Assembly (NCBI GenBank): GCA_016932385.1
Contig: JAFGCY010000027.1
Span: forward strand, 1-54,390
Length of the DNA: 54,390 nucleotides
From: a bacterium
Lineage (GTDB): Bacteria; 4484-113; JAFGCY01
Direction: 5' to 3'
The number at the start of each line of letters is the position of its first letter. Positions within the stretch are counted from its first letter, which is position 1. The notes below the pieces were generated by a model, which worked only from the letters and a program-made list of their open reading frames with translations, made no database searches and was not told the DNA's origin. Positions 17,114 through 28,534 of this stretch are shown piece by piece. A program made the translations under genes and the position numbers.

Positions 17114-20100
17114 ATGCGTAACCGTACGTTGTTTGCTTTGTTGATTGTGATCCTGGCGGCCGCCAGCCTGGCATCGTGTGGCGGCAGCTCCCAGCCCAGC
17201 CTGGTGCTGGAACCGACCCCGGCCTTCGCGGGCACGGACGACCTGCCGGCCTTGCCGGACGCGCAGGACTTCAACCCGTCGAAGATCACCGCGGCGGTCT
17301 CGACGCTGCGCGACGGCAACCAGGACTTCAACCATTCGGCGAACGTCACGATTGCCGGCACCCAGGCGCAGTTCGGCCCCGCGACGGGCGAGGTGGCCTG
17401 GGCGGTCTACGAATTCCCCGGCTCGACCGCCGATATCATCGACAGCGTGGAGTATTTCGTCTCCAACCGCAGCCCGGATGGGCTGGTCTGGACGGCGATC
17501 TCCAATTACGCCGCCGACACCTGGGAGTACTTCGGCCAGCGCAATGCCGACCATTCCGTGTTTACTCCGACCGGCAACACCGGGGATTACGCCAGTGAGA
17601 GCGGCCATACCTATGTGATGATTCTGGCCTGGGACGCCACGCTGTTCGACCTGGATCGCGTGACGATCACTTACGGCAACCGCTATCCGGTGACCGGCAT
17701 GGTCGTCGATATGGGCGGCGCACCGGTGCCGATGGCGACGGTGACGACCTCCCTCGGCGGTTCCGGCGTGCTGACCGACGCGGCGGGCAACTTCACCCTG
17801 CCGGCGATCCCCGACGGCACCTGGCACATCATGGCGACCAAGCCGGGTTGGATCTTCTATAACAACCCCGAGGAGTTCACGGTCGCCAGCGGCCCGGTGG
17901 CCGGCGTGGAGATCGTCGGCGAGGTCAATTACAGCCATTTCGATCCGCTGGAAGATCTGGAGCCGAACGACTCCTGGTGGGAAGCGCCGAATCGCGATCC
18001 CGCCGACATGATCGAGGAGTACATCTCGGCCCATGACGACCCGGCCGATTACTACCGGTTCGTGTTCGACACGCCTGGCCAGTACTGGTTTCGCGTGGGC
18101 TTCGGGCCGGAGGTGTACTTCCCGCACATTGAGCTACAGACGAAAGAGGGGGAATACATCGTCGAGTCCAGTTGGGTATTGGGCGGGTTTGTCTATGTTC
18201 CGATTCACGTCGCGACTACGCGGGTGGTCATTGCCAAGATCACCTGCAGCGGTGGCGGTGGCATGTACCAATTGGTGACCGGCACCGGTGAGTTGAATCG
18301 GCTGGATGGCTACGTCGGACGGAATGCATCGGACCAGCTTGAATATATTCGGGTTGAATGTACGGCGGCTGGCGAGACTTGCTATCTGTTGAGCTCAACT
18401 TCTTCCGGTACGTTCCTCAATAACTACATGCGTCCGGTGATCTGGACGGTTACGCCGGATCCGTTGGCGCAAACCCCGTATTCCTATGCGCCGTTATCAT
18501 ACGATGCCAATCTTGGACTTGGTGACCAGACCTGCCCCGACTTCATCGGTTCCGGAGCGTTTTTTAACGATGCCTTTGAACCTAATGATACAAAGGCGAC
18601 AGCCTATGCATTCCCGTCGGCAACAGTCGGTGGTGAGATGTGCAATATCGCCGGGAGTAGCGCCCAGGATTGGTACAAGGTTTCACCGGCGGCTGGCAAG
18701 CACCTGATCGTGCATGCCGATTTCGAATACAACCGCGATCACTGGGGTGGTCCGGGCCCGGTTTATATCACGCTGGAGAATGATGCGGGGGGCGATATGA
18801 GTTGGGGTTACGTCACCAACAAGGGCTATGAAGTCCGGACGATGGCACCCTGCGATGGCACGGATTACTTCTTCAATGTCTACACATCCTGGAGTAACGA
18901 GCAAATCTATTTCTATGAACTGTGGGTCGAGGAAGTAGATGCATACCAACTCCAGGTCCGTGCGCTGTGGGACAGCTTCGCGATCCGCAACGCCCAGATC
19001 CATGTCCGCAGCGTGGAGTACGACTGGCTGCAGACCTTTACGACACCGCACGAGGGCTATATTGAATGCCCCTACTTCTTCAAGGACGGTGAAGAGCTGT
19101 ATGTCGACATCTTCCGGTACGGAACGACGATCGACGGCTATACGCGCAAGATCGTGATTGACGGCGCGGATGCCTCGTACAGCTTCCGCTGTGACTCAGC
19201 CGACTGCGCCGACAGCTACGAGTCCAACGATACGTACGGCAAGTATGTTGACTACCCGATGGACTTCGACGCGACGATGAGCGGTTATTCGGATCCCGAT
19301 GATAAGTACATCTTCACGCCGAACTCGGACGATCCAGTGCGCGTGACCATCACGACGCCTGATAACGGTTTTGAGTTCGGTGTGCAGTTGCGGAACCGCG
19401 GAACAGACGCGATCATCGGCAACCAAAACCTCGTTGGCGGCGGGGAAGTAATCTTCCAGACCGATGGCCAGGTGGAACACATTCTGGAGCTGAACAACTG
19501 GGGTGAGACCAGTGCCGACTATCATCTAACAGTTGATGAAACACCTGGTTACATGTTGAGTGGAACGTTGCTCGACGGCTTGTCCAACAAAGTTCCTTAC
19601 TCCTATATCTACTGCCCGGCGCTGGATCAGCAGGTAGTGATCTACAGCTGGTCGGTGGATGGCAGCTATGAGTTGGGCCCGTTCCCGCCTGGTTCGTACC
19701 AGATTTACACCTACGCAGCGAACTACGAATCCGCTCCCAGCAGCCCGTATACGCTGAACATCACGAACGCGGACGTCGTGCAGAACTTCGTATTCAATAT
19801 AAACTACACCGATGTGGGCGAACCCAATGACACCTCCGGTACCGCGATGGGGCTGGCAAACGGTGTACCGGTTGTAGCCAACTATAACGGGGATTCGGAT
19901 TACTACGATTATTACTCCTTCACGGTGGCGGGCCCGGTGTCGGTGAATACCTATATCACTTTCGAAGAGGGCTTCGGCAACCCCGTATTCTCATTGGTCG
20001 ATACGGATGGTACGACACAGTTGGTGGGAAGCTCGATCTATGATGCCGGCTACCAGCGGATCGATTACGGACTACCCGGCGCGGGTACATACTACCTGCG

Positions 20101-20149
20101 AGTTTCTGGTGCCAGCGCAAATGATTACACGATCGCCGTCAACTACTAG
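17114..20149 (+). CDS. Giant surface lipoprotein with carboxypeptidase-regulatory-like and PPC repeats (copy 2)
   Basis: A 1011-residue tandem paralog of the preceding gene, aligning end to end: lipobox LASC-GGSS, then TDDLPALPDAQDFNPSKITA, then VTGMVVDMGGAPVPMATVTT, then EPNDSWWEAPNRDP, then FEPNDTKATAYAF with AAGKHLIVHAD, then YESNDTYGKYVDYPM, then EPNDTSGTAMGLA. It ends DYTIAVNY. It starts with a strong GGAGGG at 6 bases and finishes at an intrinsic terminator. Codon choice is noticeably less GC-rich in the middle and last thirds (about 18100-18700 and 19350-20100) than in the first kilobase, so the two copies have diverged unevenly. Function unknown, probably cell-surface binding. Confidence 0.75.
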   Translation: MRNRTLFALLIVILAAASLASCGGSSQPSLVLEPTPAFAGTDDLPALPDAQDFNPSKITAAVSTLRDGNQDFNHSANVTIAGTQAQFGPATGEVAWAVYEFPGSTADIIDSVEYFVSNRSPDGLVWTAISNYAADTWEYFGQRNADHSVFTPTGNTGDYASESGHTYVMILAWDATLFDLDRVTITYGNRYPVTGMVVDMGGAPVPMATVTTSLGGSGVLTDAAGNFTLPAIPDGTWHIMATKPGWIFYNNPEEFTVASGPVAGVEIVGEVNYSHFDPLEDLEPNDSWWEAPNRDPADMIEEYISAHDDPADYYRFVFDTPGQYWFRVGFGPEVYFPHIELQTKEGEYIVESSWVLGGFVYVPIHVATTRVVIAKITCSGGGGMYQLVTGTGELNRLDGYVGRNASDQLEYIRVECTAAGETCYLLSSTSSGTFLNNYMRPVIWTVTPDPLAQTPYSYAPLSYDANLGLGDQTCPDFIGSGAFFNDAFEPNDTKATAYAFPSATVGGEMCNIAGSSAQDWYKVSPAAGKHLIVHADFEYNRDHWGGPGPVYITLENDAGGDMSWGYVTNKGYEVRTMAPCDGTDYFFNVYTSWSNEQIYFYELWVEEVDAYQLQVRALWDSFAIRNAQIHVRSVEYDWLQTFTTPHEGYIECPYFFKDGEELYVDIFRYGTTIDGYTRKIVIDGADASYSFRCDSADCADSYESNDTYGKYVDYPMDFDATMSGYSDPDDKYIFTPNSDDPVRVTITTPDNGFEFGVQLRNRGTDAIIGNQNLVGGGEVIFQTDGQVEHILELNNWGETSADYHLTVDETPGYMLSGTLLDGLSNKVPYSYIYCPALDQQVVIYSWSVDGSYELGPFPPGSYQIYTYAANYESAPSSPYTLNITNADVVQNFVFNINYTDVGEPNDTSGTAMGLANGVPVVANYNGDSDYYDYYSFTVAGPVSVNTYITFEEGFGNPVFSLVDTDGTTQLVGSSIYDAGYQRIDYGLPGAGTYYLRVSGASANDYTIAVNY

Positions 20150-20161
20150 CCTGGATTAACA

Positions 20162-20195
20162 AACAGCCCGGTGGAGTTCCGCCGGGCTGTTTTTT
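20162..20195. terminator. Terminator between two convergent genes
   Basis: The stem AACAGCCCGG (20162-20171) pairs with CCGGGCTGTT (20182-20191) and is followed by T-run TTTTTT on the plus strand, ending the lipoprotein operon 12 bases after its stop. Read leftwards the flank is TTTGTTAA, so it can also serve the nrdJ gene ending at 20225. Confidence 0.9.
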
Positions 20196-20224
20196 ATATC
20201 GAGTTGTCGGTACCGGGAGCGTCG

Positions 20225-23596
<3,372 letters not shown>

Positions 23597-24540
23597 TCAT
23601 ACCGCTCCTCATCAGCACAGACCTGCATCTACATGCCCAGCCCGTTTTGCCCTTCCGCTAAACCCTCGGCAGCTAGTAGTTCCTGCTTTTCGTTCCAATC
23701 CTATCGCTGTTCCGACGCCGGTACCTTCTGTGAAAGCATACCGGTTTTTACGCTCTACAATCGCATCCGTCCATGGATTTGCGGACACAGCTTCCCCGTG
23801 CTATCAATCACGAAGCCGAAATCCGTAGTCCTCTGGACGCTGGCGGGATTGAACCCTCAACAACCCTCCAGGTCTTAGCACTTCCCCACCAAGGTCAGCG
23901 GCTTCAAAGATACCACACCTTGGGCGAGGAAACAAGCCCCTTTGGGGATAACTTTGTTGATAAATCCCAGGATATACCAAAGACAACTACATATGCGTAA
24001 AGGAGAACACTGCAATGATATCCCTGGACCTTCAACGCCTTTCAATAATACACAACGCCTGTATAGTATAGCTGTTTATAGATGACTCGTCAAGTGTTTG
24101 GCTTGTTGGTAACCCATGTATTTTCATGGCTGCTCCGGATTGCATCAACAGGCCGAAGTCAACAGAATGGGGCCAATGAAATATAGTATAGCAGCGAACA
24201 ATGCCTGCCTGGCGGCCGCAGACCTGATGAAACCAAGCCGGAGCCGTTGATCGCCGGTCAAACGGGATTCACCGGCATCCCTGGTCCAGCCACTGCCATC
24301 CACCAAAATCCCTGAGTAAGCCAGAGCGAGGTGCCATCCTGGCACTACCGTAAGATTGGCCCAGCCGAAGGGTGGGGCTAAGCCTTGTGCCTGATGAGTA
24401 AAGGGCTCATGGCATGTTGACCGCCTCGCGTCGAAGCACGCTGAATGAAAAATCTGCTGAATTTTCTTCATTAACGAGAAATATCGCAAAATTAACCCGA
24501 TTTAACTACACACTCGTTAGGAATTTCCCTGAATTAGTGC

Positions 24541-24569
24541 TTTTCAGTCTGAATTTAGAATGTTATACT
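24541..24569 (+). promoter_or_regulatory. Promoter of the mraZ-murE cluster
   Basis: TATACT at 24564-24569 with TTTTCA (4 of 6 matches) at 24541-24546, spaced 17 bases. Transcription would begin near 24576, leaving a 67-base leader before mraZ. Confidence 0.55.
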
Positions 24570-24581
24570 GGTCCTTACGGT

Positions 24582-24624
24582 TAGGTGATTCATCTGATTG
24601 GCAGACCTACCACTAGATAGGTGA
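24582..24624 (+). promoter_or_regulatory. TAGGTGA direct repeats, possible MraZ operator
   Basis: TAGGTGA occurs at 24582-24588 and again at 24618-24624, with an inverted ACCTAC at 24605-24610 between them, all in the mraZ leader. MraZ proteins are known to repress their own cluster by binding repeated G-rich pentamers near the promoter. These repeats are the only such candidates here; binding is inferred. Confidence 0.35.
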
Positions 24625-24642
24625 ATCGATCCTAAGACCGGG

Positions 24643-25194
24643 ATGACCGCAAAGATGGCTAAGCAGGACAAACAACTGGTCGAACTTCTCGGGGAGTACC
24701 GGACCAACGTCGACGGCAAGGGCCGCGTCGGTCTGGGTAGCTTCCGCCAGCAGTTCGACGATCAGGTTGTGATGGTCAAGATGGACGGCTATCTCGCGAT
24801 CATGCGTCCCGAGCTGTTCAGCACGGTCTCCAAGGGAATTCGCCAGAAGGTGGCGGTCGATACGCCGGACAACGTGAGCCGGCTGTTCGACCCGCGGATC
24901 CAGGAGTTCAAGCGCTACTTCTACAAGAATGCGTCCTTCGTGTCCCTGGACGCGCAGGGCCGCATGACGGTGCCGGCGCACATGCGCGAAGAACTGCACC
25001 TGGTCTCGGACGTGGTCTGGGCCGGCTGCGGCGATATGCTCGAACTCTGGCAGGCGAAGAAATACGACGATCGTGAAGCTATCTGGCGCGTCCAGAACGG
25101 GCCGGCGAAGATGCTGGATATCTTCGCCGACGTTCCACCGCCGGTGGCGGACGATAACGGTTCTGCGGATTTGACGCCGCATAACCAGGTGTGA
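24643..25194 (+). CDS. mraZ: Transcriptional regulator MraZ
   Basis: A 183-residue protein with two AbrB-like swapped-hairpin halves: GEYRTNVDGKGRVGL (about residue 22) and NASFVSLDAQGRMTVPAHMR (about 100-120), each carrying the family's D-x-[KQ]-GR core. MraZ controls the division and cell-wall cluster it opens. It is about 30 residues longer than E. coli MraZ, the excess being an acidic C-terminal tail after the domain (VPPPVADDNGSADL). The ATG at 24643 is preferred, but 24655 is possible. It lies 3 bases before rsmH. Confidence 0.92.
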   Translation: MTAKMAKQDKQLVELLGEYRTNVDGKGRVGLGSFRQQFDDQVVMVKMDGYLAIMRPELFSTVSKGIRQKVAVDTPDNVSRLFDPRIQEFKRYFYKNASFVSLDAQGRMTVPAHMREELHLVSDVVWAGCGDMLELWQAKKYDDREAIWRVQNGPAKMLDIFADVPPPVADDNGSADLTPHNQV

Positions 25195-25197
25195 CGG

Positions 25198-26139
25198 TTG
25201 GCGGACGAGGTTACCAGCCGGCATACCGCCGTACTTTTACAGACAGTGGTTAGAATACTCGCCCCGAAGCCTGGGCATGTGTACGTGGACCTGACGCTGG
25301 GAGCAGCCGGACATTTAAGGGAGATGGCCGGCCGGCTCACACCTGGAGGGGTGGCGGTCGGAGTCGACCGCGACGCGCGGGCCGTGGAGCAGGCCAGGAT
25401 CCAGTTGCAGTCGGTGAGCTATGCGAGGGTTGAGCTTCACCTGGTTCAAGGCAACTTCGGTGATATAGGGGAAATTATGGCGCGGTTAGGGCTGACGAAG
25501 GCTGACCGTGTCTTAATGGATCTGGGCTTAAGCTCGGACCAGCTTGAGACTTCGGGGCGAGGGTTTTCTTTCTTGCGCGATGAACCGCTGGATATGCGCC
25601 AGGATACCGACCAGCAGCTGACGGCGGCGGAGGTGGTCAATGACTACAGCCAGGCCGAACTGGAACGGATCATCCGCGAATATGGCGAGGAGCGCCAGGC
25701 GCGACGGATCGCCGAGGCGATCTGCCGGCGACGGAATGCCCGGCGGATCGAGCGCACGGAGGAATTAGCCGGAATCATCACCGCAGCCGTCGGCGGCCGG
25801 CGGGGCAGGACCCATCCCGCGACCCGTACCTTCCAGGCGATACGCATGGAGGTCGGGGACGAGGTGGGCCAGTTGACCCGTGGGCTACCGCAGGTGGCGG
25901 AACTGCTGGCGATCGGTGGCAGGCTGGCGATCATCACCTTCCATTCGTTGGAGGACAAGATCGTTAAGGGGAGCCTCAAGCCGTTCAGCCGGCACGGCGG
26001 CCGGACGGACTGGCAGATCGTCCGTCTGGGCCGGGTGATCCGGCCGGACACTGCAGAGGTTCGGGGTAATCCGCGGAGCCGGTCGGCGAAGTTGCGGGTT
26101 TACGAAAAGGTTCGTGTAACTAAGGCAGAAGCGGAATAG
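25198..26139 (+). CDS. rsmH: 16S rRNA (cytosine(1402)-N(4))-methyltransferase
   Basis: A 313-residue RsmH/MraW protein. It shows the conserved opening SRHTAVLLQTVVRIL, the SAM loop VYVDLTLGAAGHLREM (relatives usually have D-x-TxGxGGHS), VLMDLGLSSDQL followed by RGFSFLRDEPLDMRQD, VVNDYSQAELERIIREYGEE and the C-terminal ITFHSLEDKIVK. It methylates N4 of C1402 in the ribosomal P site. The start is a TTG at 25198, 3 bases after the mraZ stop, with AGGTG before it; translation may be coupled. Confidence 0.93.
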   Translation: MADEVTSRHTAVLLQTVVRILAPKPGHVYVDLTLGAAGHLREMAGRLTPGGVAVGVDRDARAVEQARIQLQSVSYARVELHLVQGNFGDIGEIMARLGLTKADRVLMDLGLSSDQLETSGRGFSFLRDEPLDMRQDTDQQLTAAEVVNDYSQAELERIIREYGEERQARRIAEAICRRRNARRIERTEELAGIITAAVGGRRGRTHPATRTFQAIRMEVGDEVGQLTRGLPQVAELLAIGGRLAIITFHSLEDKIVKGSLKPFSRHGGRTDWQIVRLGRVIRPDTAEVRGNPRSRSAKLRVYEKVRVTKAEAE

Positions 26140-26158
26140 CTAGTCGGAGGGTTGAACG

Positions 26159-26632
26159 ATGGCGGTACCGTGTCGAGATCCGAGAATGAACGCGGATCGT
26201 ATCTACGATTATGAGATGTACCTGAAGGCCAGGGAGGAGTTCCCCGGCCGGAAGAAGGTCAAGTCGTGGTATCTCTACATTCCCCCCGTCCGATTGCAGT
26301 ACAAGCTCGGCTTGGCCGCCGGGCTGTTCGTGATGGTGGCCAGCCTGGGTCTGATGGCGTTTTTCAGCGCCGACACCGCGCGGCTGGCCTACGCCAAGCA
26401 GGAATTGAACACCAGCCTGGGTGCGCTCGAGCAATCCCGGGCCGAGGCCTTGGGCGAGATGGTCGAAGTGGAAAACGCGCTGTATGCCGGCGAGATCGAC
26501 ACCTCGGCGGAAGTGACCTATCCCGGCACGAAGCGCTATCTGGTGCTGACCAATATCCCCGAAGCCAATGGCAAACGCATCGTGGAGGAGTTGTATCCGC
26601 TCAGCCGGAGGATCATCCGGCTGGATCCATAG
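26159..26632 (+). CDS. ftsL: FtsL-like division protein
   Basis: A 157-residue bitopic protein with a cytoplasmic part of about 48 residues, one membrane span (YKLGLAAGLFVMVASLGLMAFF, about 48-68) and a heptad-like helix in the periplasm (about 75-110, RLAYAKQELNTSLGALEQSR). Sequence similarity to FtsL cannot be judged by eye. Size, topology, coiled coil and position between rsmH and ftsI match FtsL, which links FtsB and FtsI in the divisome. GGAGGG lies 7 bases before the ATG. The periplasmic end (about 120-157) is longer than in E. coli. Confidence 0.6.
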   Translation: MAVPCRDPRMNADRIYDYEMYLKAREEFPGRKKVKSWYLYIPPVRLQYKLGLAAGLFVMVASLGLMAFFSADTARLAYAKQELNTSLGALEQSRAEALGEMVEVENALYAGEIDTSAEVTYPGTKRYLVLTNIPEANGKRIVEELYPLSRRIIRLDP

Positions 26633-26659
26633 GAGCTGACGTGACAGGGACAAGGAAAC

Positions 26660-28534
26660 ATGAAGCGGATCAAGAATGACCATGGTGCCTGGATTAGAAC
26701 AACGTTAATTTACTCCGCCTTCCTCCTCTGGGCGGCCATATTGGCCGCCCACCTTTTTTTTCTGCAGTTCGATGCCACCATCAGTGAGCACTACAAAGAT
26801 AGCGTCGCCAAGCGCTGGGAGAGCTATGAGTACCCGCAGGGCAAGCGCGGGACGATCATGTTCCGCGACGGCTCGGTGGCGGCCTGCAATCGCAAGGTAG
26901 CTCTGCTGCTGGTCGATCCGACACTGGTGGGCGACCTGGAGGCCGTGGCCCAGACCATTGCCGGTTATGTCGGCGCGGATCCCGCGGTCATCGCGGAAAA
27001 GGTCCGGAACCACACCGGGCGCGGGGTGGAAGTGGCCCGCAGCATTCCCTTGACCACGGCCCTGGCCCTCGACCATGAAAACATGCGCGGCGTGTTTACG
27101 CGCTATTACTATGAGCGCTACTATCCCCACGGCTCCTTCGGCGCGGCCACGACGATCGGCTACGCCGGCCCCGAGCCGGTGCATCGCACCGGGCTTGAGT
27201 ACACCTGGGACGGCTCGCTCAGCGGCCAGAACGGGGAGATCCATTACCGCAAGGACGCCAACCGCAAGCGCCTGCCCGGCAGCGAAATCAGCGCCAATGA
27301 GAAACAGGACGGCCAGGACCTGGTGACCACGCTGGACCAGGCGATCCAGTTGGTCTGCGAGGACGAACTGCGCCAGGCCGTGACCGGCCATTCCCCCGAG
27401 TGGGGCTGCATCCTGGTGCTGGAACCGGACAGCGGCGAGGTGATCGCCAACGCCACGTTCCCCAGCTACGATCCCAACGAGTACGCGCGCGGCAACATCG
27501 GCGACGAGTTCAACGTTTCGGTCCACCGGATCATCGAGCCCGGCAGCACCGTCAAGCCGCTTTTGGCGGCCTACGCGATCGACCAGGGCTGGCTGAATCC
27601 TGAGCGCCGGTTCGTCTGCAACCGCGCGCTGACCATCGACGGCAAGCCGCTGCGCGAGGCCAATCCCAACCATATCGTCGGGGACGGCGCCGGCGTGCCG
27701 GTGAGTGAAATCATTATCCACAGCAGCAACATAGGCATGGCGCAGGTCGCGCTGTCCCTGGGGCAGAGCCGGGTGCTGGATGCTTACAGCTCAATGGGCT
27801 TCTTCCAGCGGACCGGCATCGAGCTGCCCTGCGAGTGCGCCGGCCTGCAGCCCTATTACTACGCGCAGAGGAATTCGGACAAGCCGGTCAGCTGGCCGCG
27901 GCGCGTGGTCGCCAACGCCGGCTTCGGCCAGGGCCTGTCCGTCACCCCGCTGCAAATGGCCCGTGCGTATTGCATCATCGCCAACGGCGGTTTCCTGGTG
28001 CAACCCACGCTGATCATGCCGGTCGAGCAGTCCGCCGACCAGCCGGTCGCCGATGAGGAGCTCAAGCTGCCCGAGGGCGAGATCTTGCTGGCGGGCCTGG
28101 GCGCCGATACCGCACCCTGGGTGGAAGAACAGATCATCATCAACTCGCGAAACATGCAGCCGGCCTTCGACAACCGCGTCCGCGTGCTGTCGGAGGAAAC
28201 CTGCCAGCTGGTGACGAAGTGGCTGGTGCAGGTGGTCGAGCAGGGCACGGGCAAGTCGGCCCGGCTCGAGCGTTACGCCGCCGCCGGCAAGACGGGCACG
28301 GGCCAGATCGCTTCCGAGGACGGCGGGTATCGCAAGGGTGCCTATTCCGCCAGTTTCGCCGGCTTCTTCCCGGCCGAAAGCCCGCGCTACGTCGTCTACG
28401 TGATGCTGGTCCACCCGCGCGACGGCGGCTACTACGGCGGTGAGGTCGCGGCCCCGGTGTTCAAAGGCGTCTGCGACCGCATCTCGTATCTGGACCATCT
28501 GCTACCAGGGGAGGCGACAGATGAGGCTCGATGA
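26660..28534 (+). CDS. ftsI: Peptidoglycan D,D-transpeptidase, FtsI/PBP class B
   Basis: A 624-residue class B penicillin-binding protein. It has one N-terminal membrane anchor (about residues 12-35), a pedestal domain with YPQGKRGTIMFRDGS, and a transpeptidase domain with all three active-site motifs: S296-T-V-K in EPGSTVKPLLA, S355-S-N in IIHSSNIGMAQVA, and K546-T-G in AAGKTGTGQ. No C-terminal PASTA repeat was seen. It cross-links septal peptidoglycan. Its end overlaps the murE start by 14 bases. The membrane-anchor codons contain a hairpin plus eight T, described separately. Confidence 0.9.
   Translation: MKRIKNDHGAWIRTTLIYSAFLLWAAILAAHLFFLQFDATISEHYKDSVAKRWESYEYPQGKRGTIMFRDGSVAACNRKVALLLVDPTLVGDLEAVAQTIAGYVGADPAVIAEKVRNHTGRGVEVARSIPLTTALALDHENMRGVFTRYYYERYYPHGSFGAATTIGYAGPEPVHRTGLEYTWDGSLSGQNGEIHYRKDANRKRLPGSEISANEKQDGQDLVTTLDQAIQLVCEDELRQAVTGHSPEWGCILVLEPDSGEVIANATFPSYDPNEYARGNIGDEFNVSVHRIIEPGSTVKPLLAAYAIDQGWLNPERRFVCNRALTIDGKPLREANPNHIVGDGAGVPVSEIIIHSSNIGMAQVALSLGQSRVLDAYSSMGFFQRTGIELPCECAGLQPYYYAQRNSDKPVSWPRRVVANAGFGQGLSVTPLQMARAYCIIANGGFLVQPTLIMPVEQSADQPVADEELKLPEGEILLAGLGADTAPWVEEQIIINSRNMQPAFDNRVRVLSEETCQLVTKWLVQVVEQGTGKSARLERYAAAGKTGTGQIASEDGGYRKGAYSASFAGFFPAESPRYVVYVMLVHPRDGGYYGGEVAAPVFKGVCDRISYLDHLLPGEATDEAR
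26729..26761 (+). terminator. Terminator-shaped hairpin inside the 5' end of ftsI
   Basis: TGGGCGGCCA (26729-26738) and TGGCCGCCCA (26742-26751) form a perfect 10-base stem with a 3-base loop. CC and then eight consecutive T (26754-26761) follow. This is a textbook rho-independent terminator, yet it lies about 70 bases after the ftsI start, encoding the residues WAAILAAHLFF of the membrane anchor. Translating ribosomes would normally open it. Confidence 0.7.

Larger units (their letters stand above)
23597..24642. other. 1046-base intergenic region: candidate long nrdJ leader, no confident gene
   Basis: I see no convincing coding gene. A 114-codon leftward frame at 24145-24489 exists but matches nothing I know. 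Structure-forming segments are present: GTGCCA-TCC-TGGCAC (24331-24345), GCCGGT/ACCGGC (24253-24276), and a GC-rich block at 23820-23920 with a T-loop-like GGTTCAATCCC on the minus strand. An 11-base direct repeat TATAGTATAGC occurs at 24062 and 24182. Read leftwards it gives TATACT, and at 24182 an extended -10 (TGCTATACT). That would start nrdJ transcripts 470-580 bases before its start codon. A B12-responsive leader would be expected for this enzyme, but I could not match the canonical cobalamin-riboswitch box. Confidence 0.4.

Noticed and set aside
23830..23900. A tRNA-like block on the minus strand with GGTTCAATCCC, resembling a T arm, and GTGCTAAG, resembling an anticodon loop.
   Set aside because: The T stem pairs at only three or four positions, the anticodon stem does not pair, and no acceptor stem or D arm closes. 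It was not annotated as a tRNA.
23597..24020. Canonical cobalamin riboswitch before nrdJ.
   Set aside because: I could not find the conserved GCCACTG-type box or the AGTCAGGA-ACC-type segment in order. It is left as a leader of unknown type.
23920..24180. RNase P RNA, prompted by GAGGAAAC near 23926 and ACAGAA near 24172.
   Set aside because: The region between lacks the other conserved RNase P blocks and the P4 pairing does not fit the consensus.
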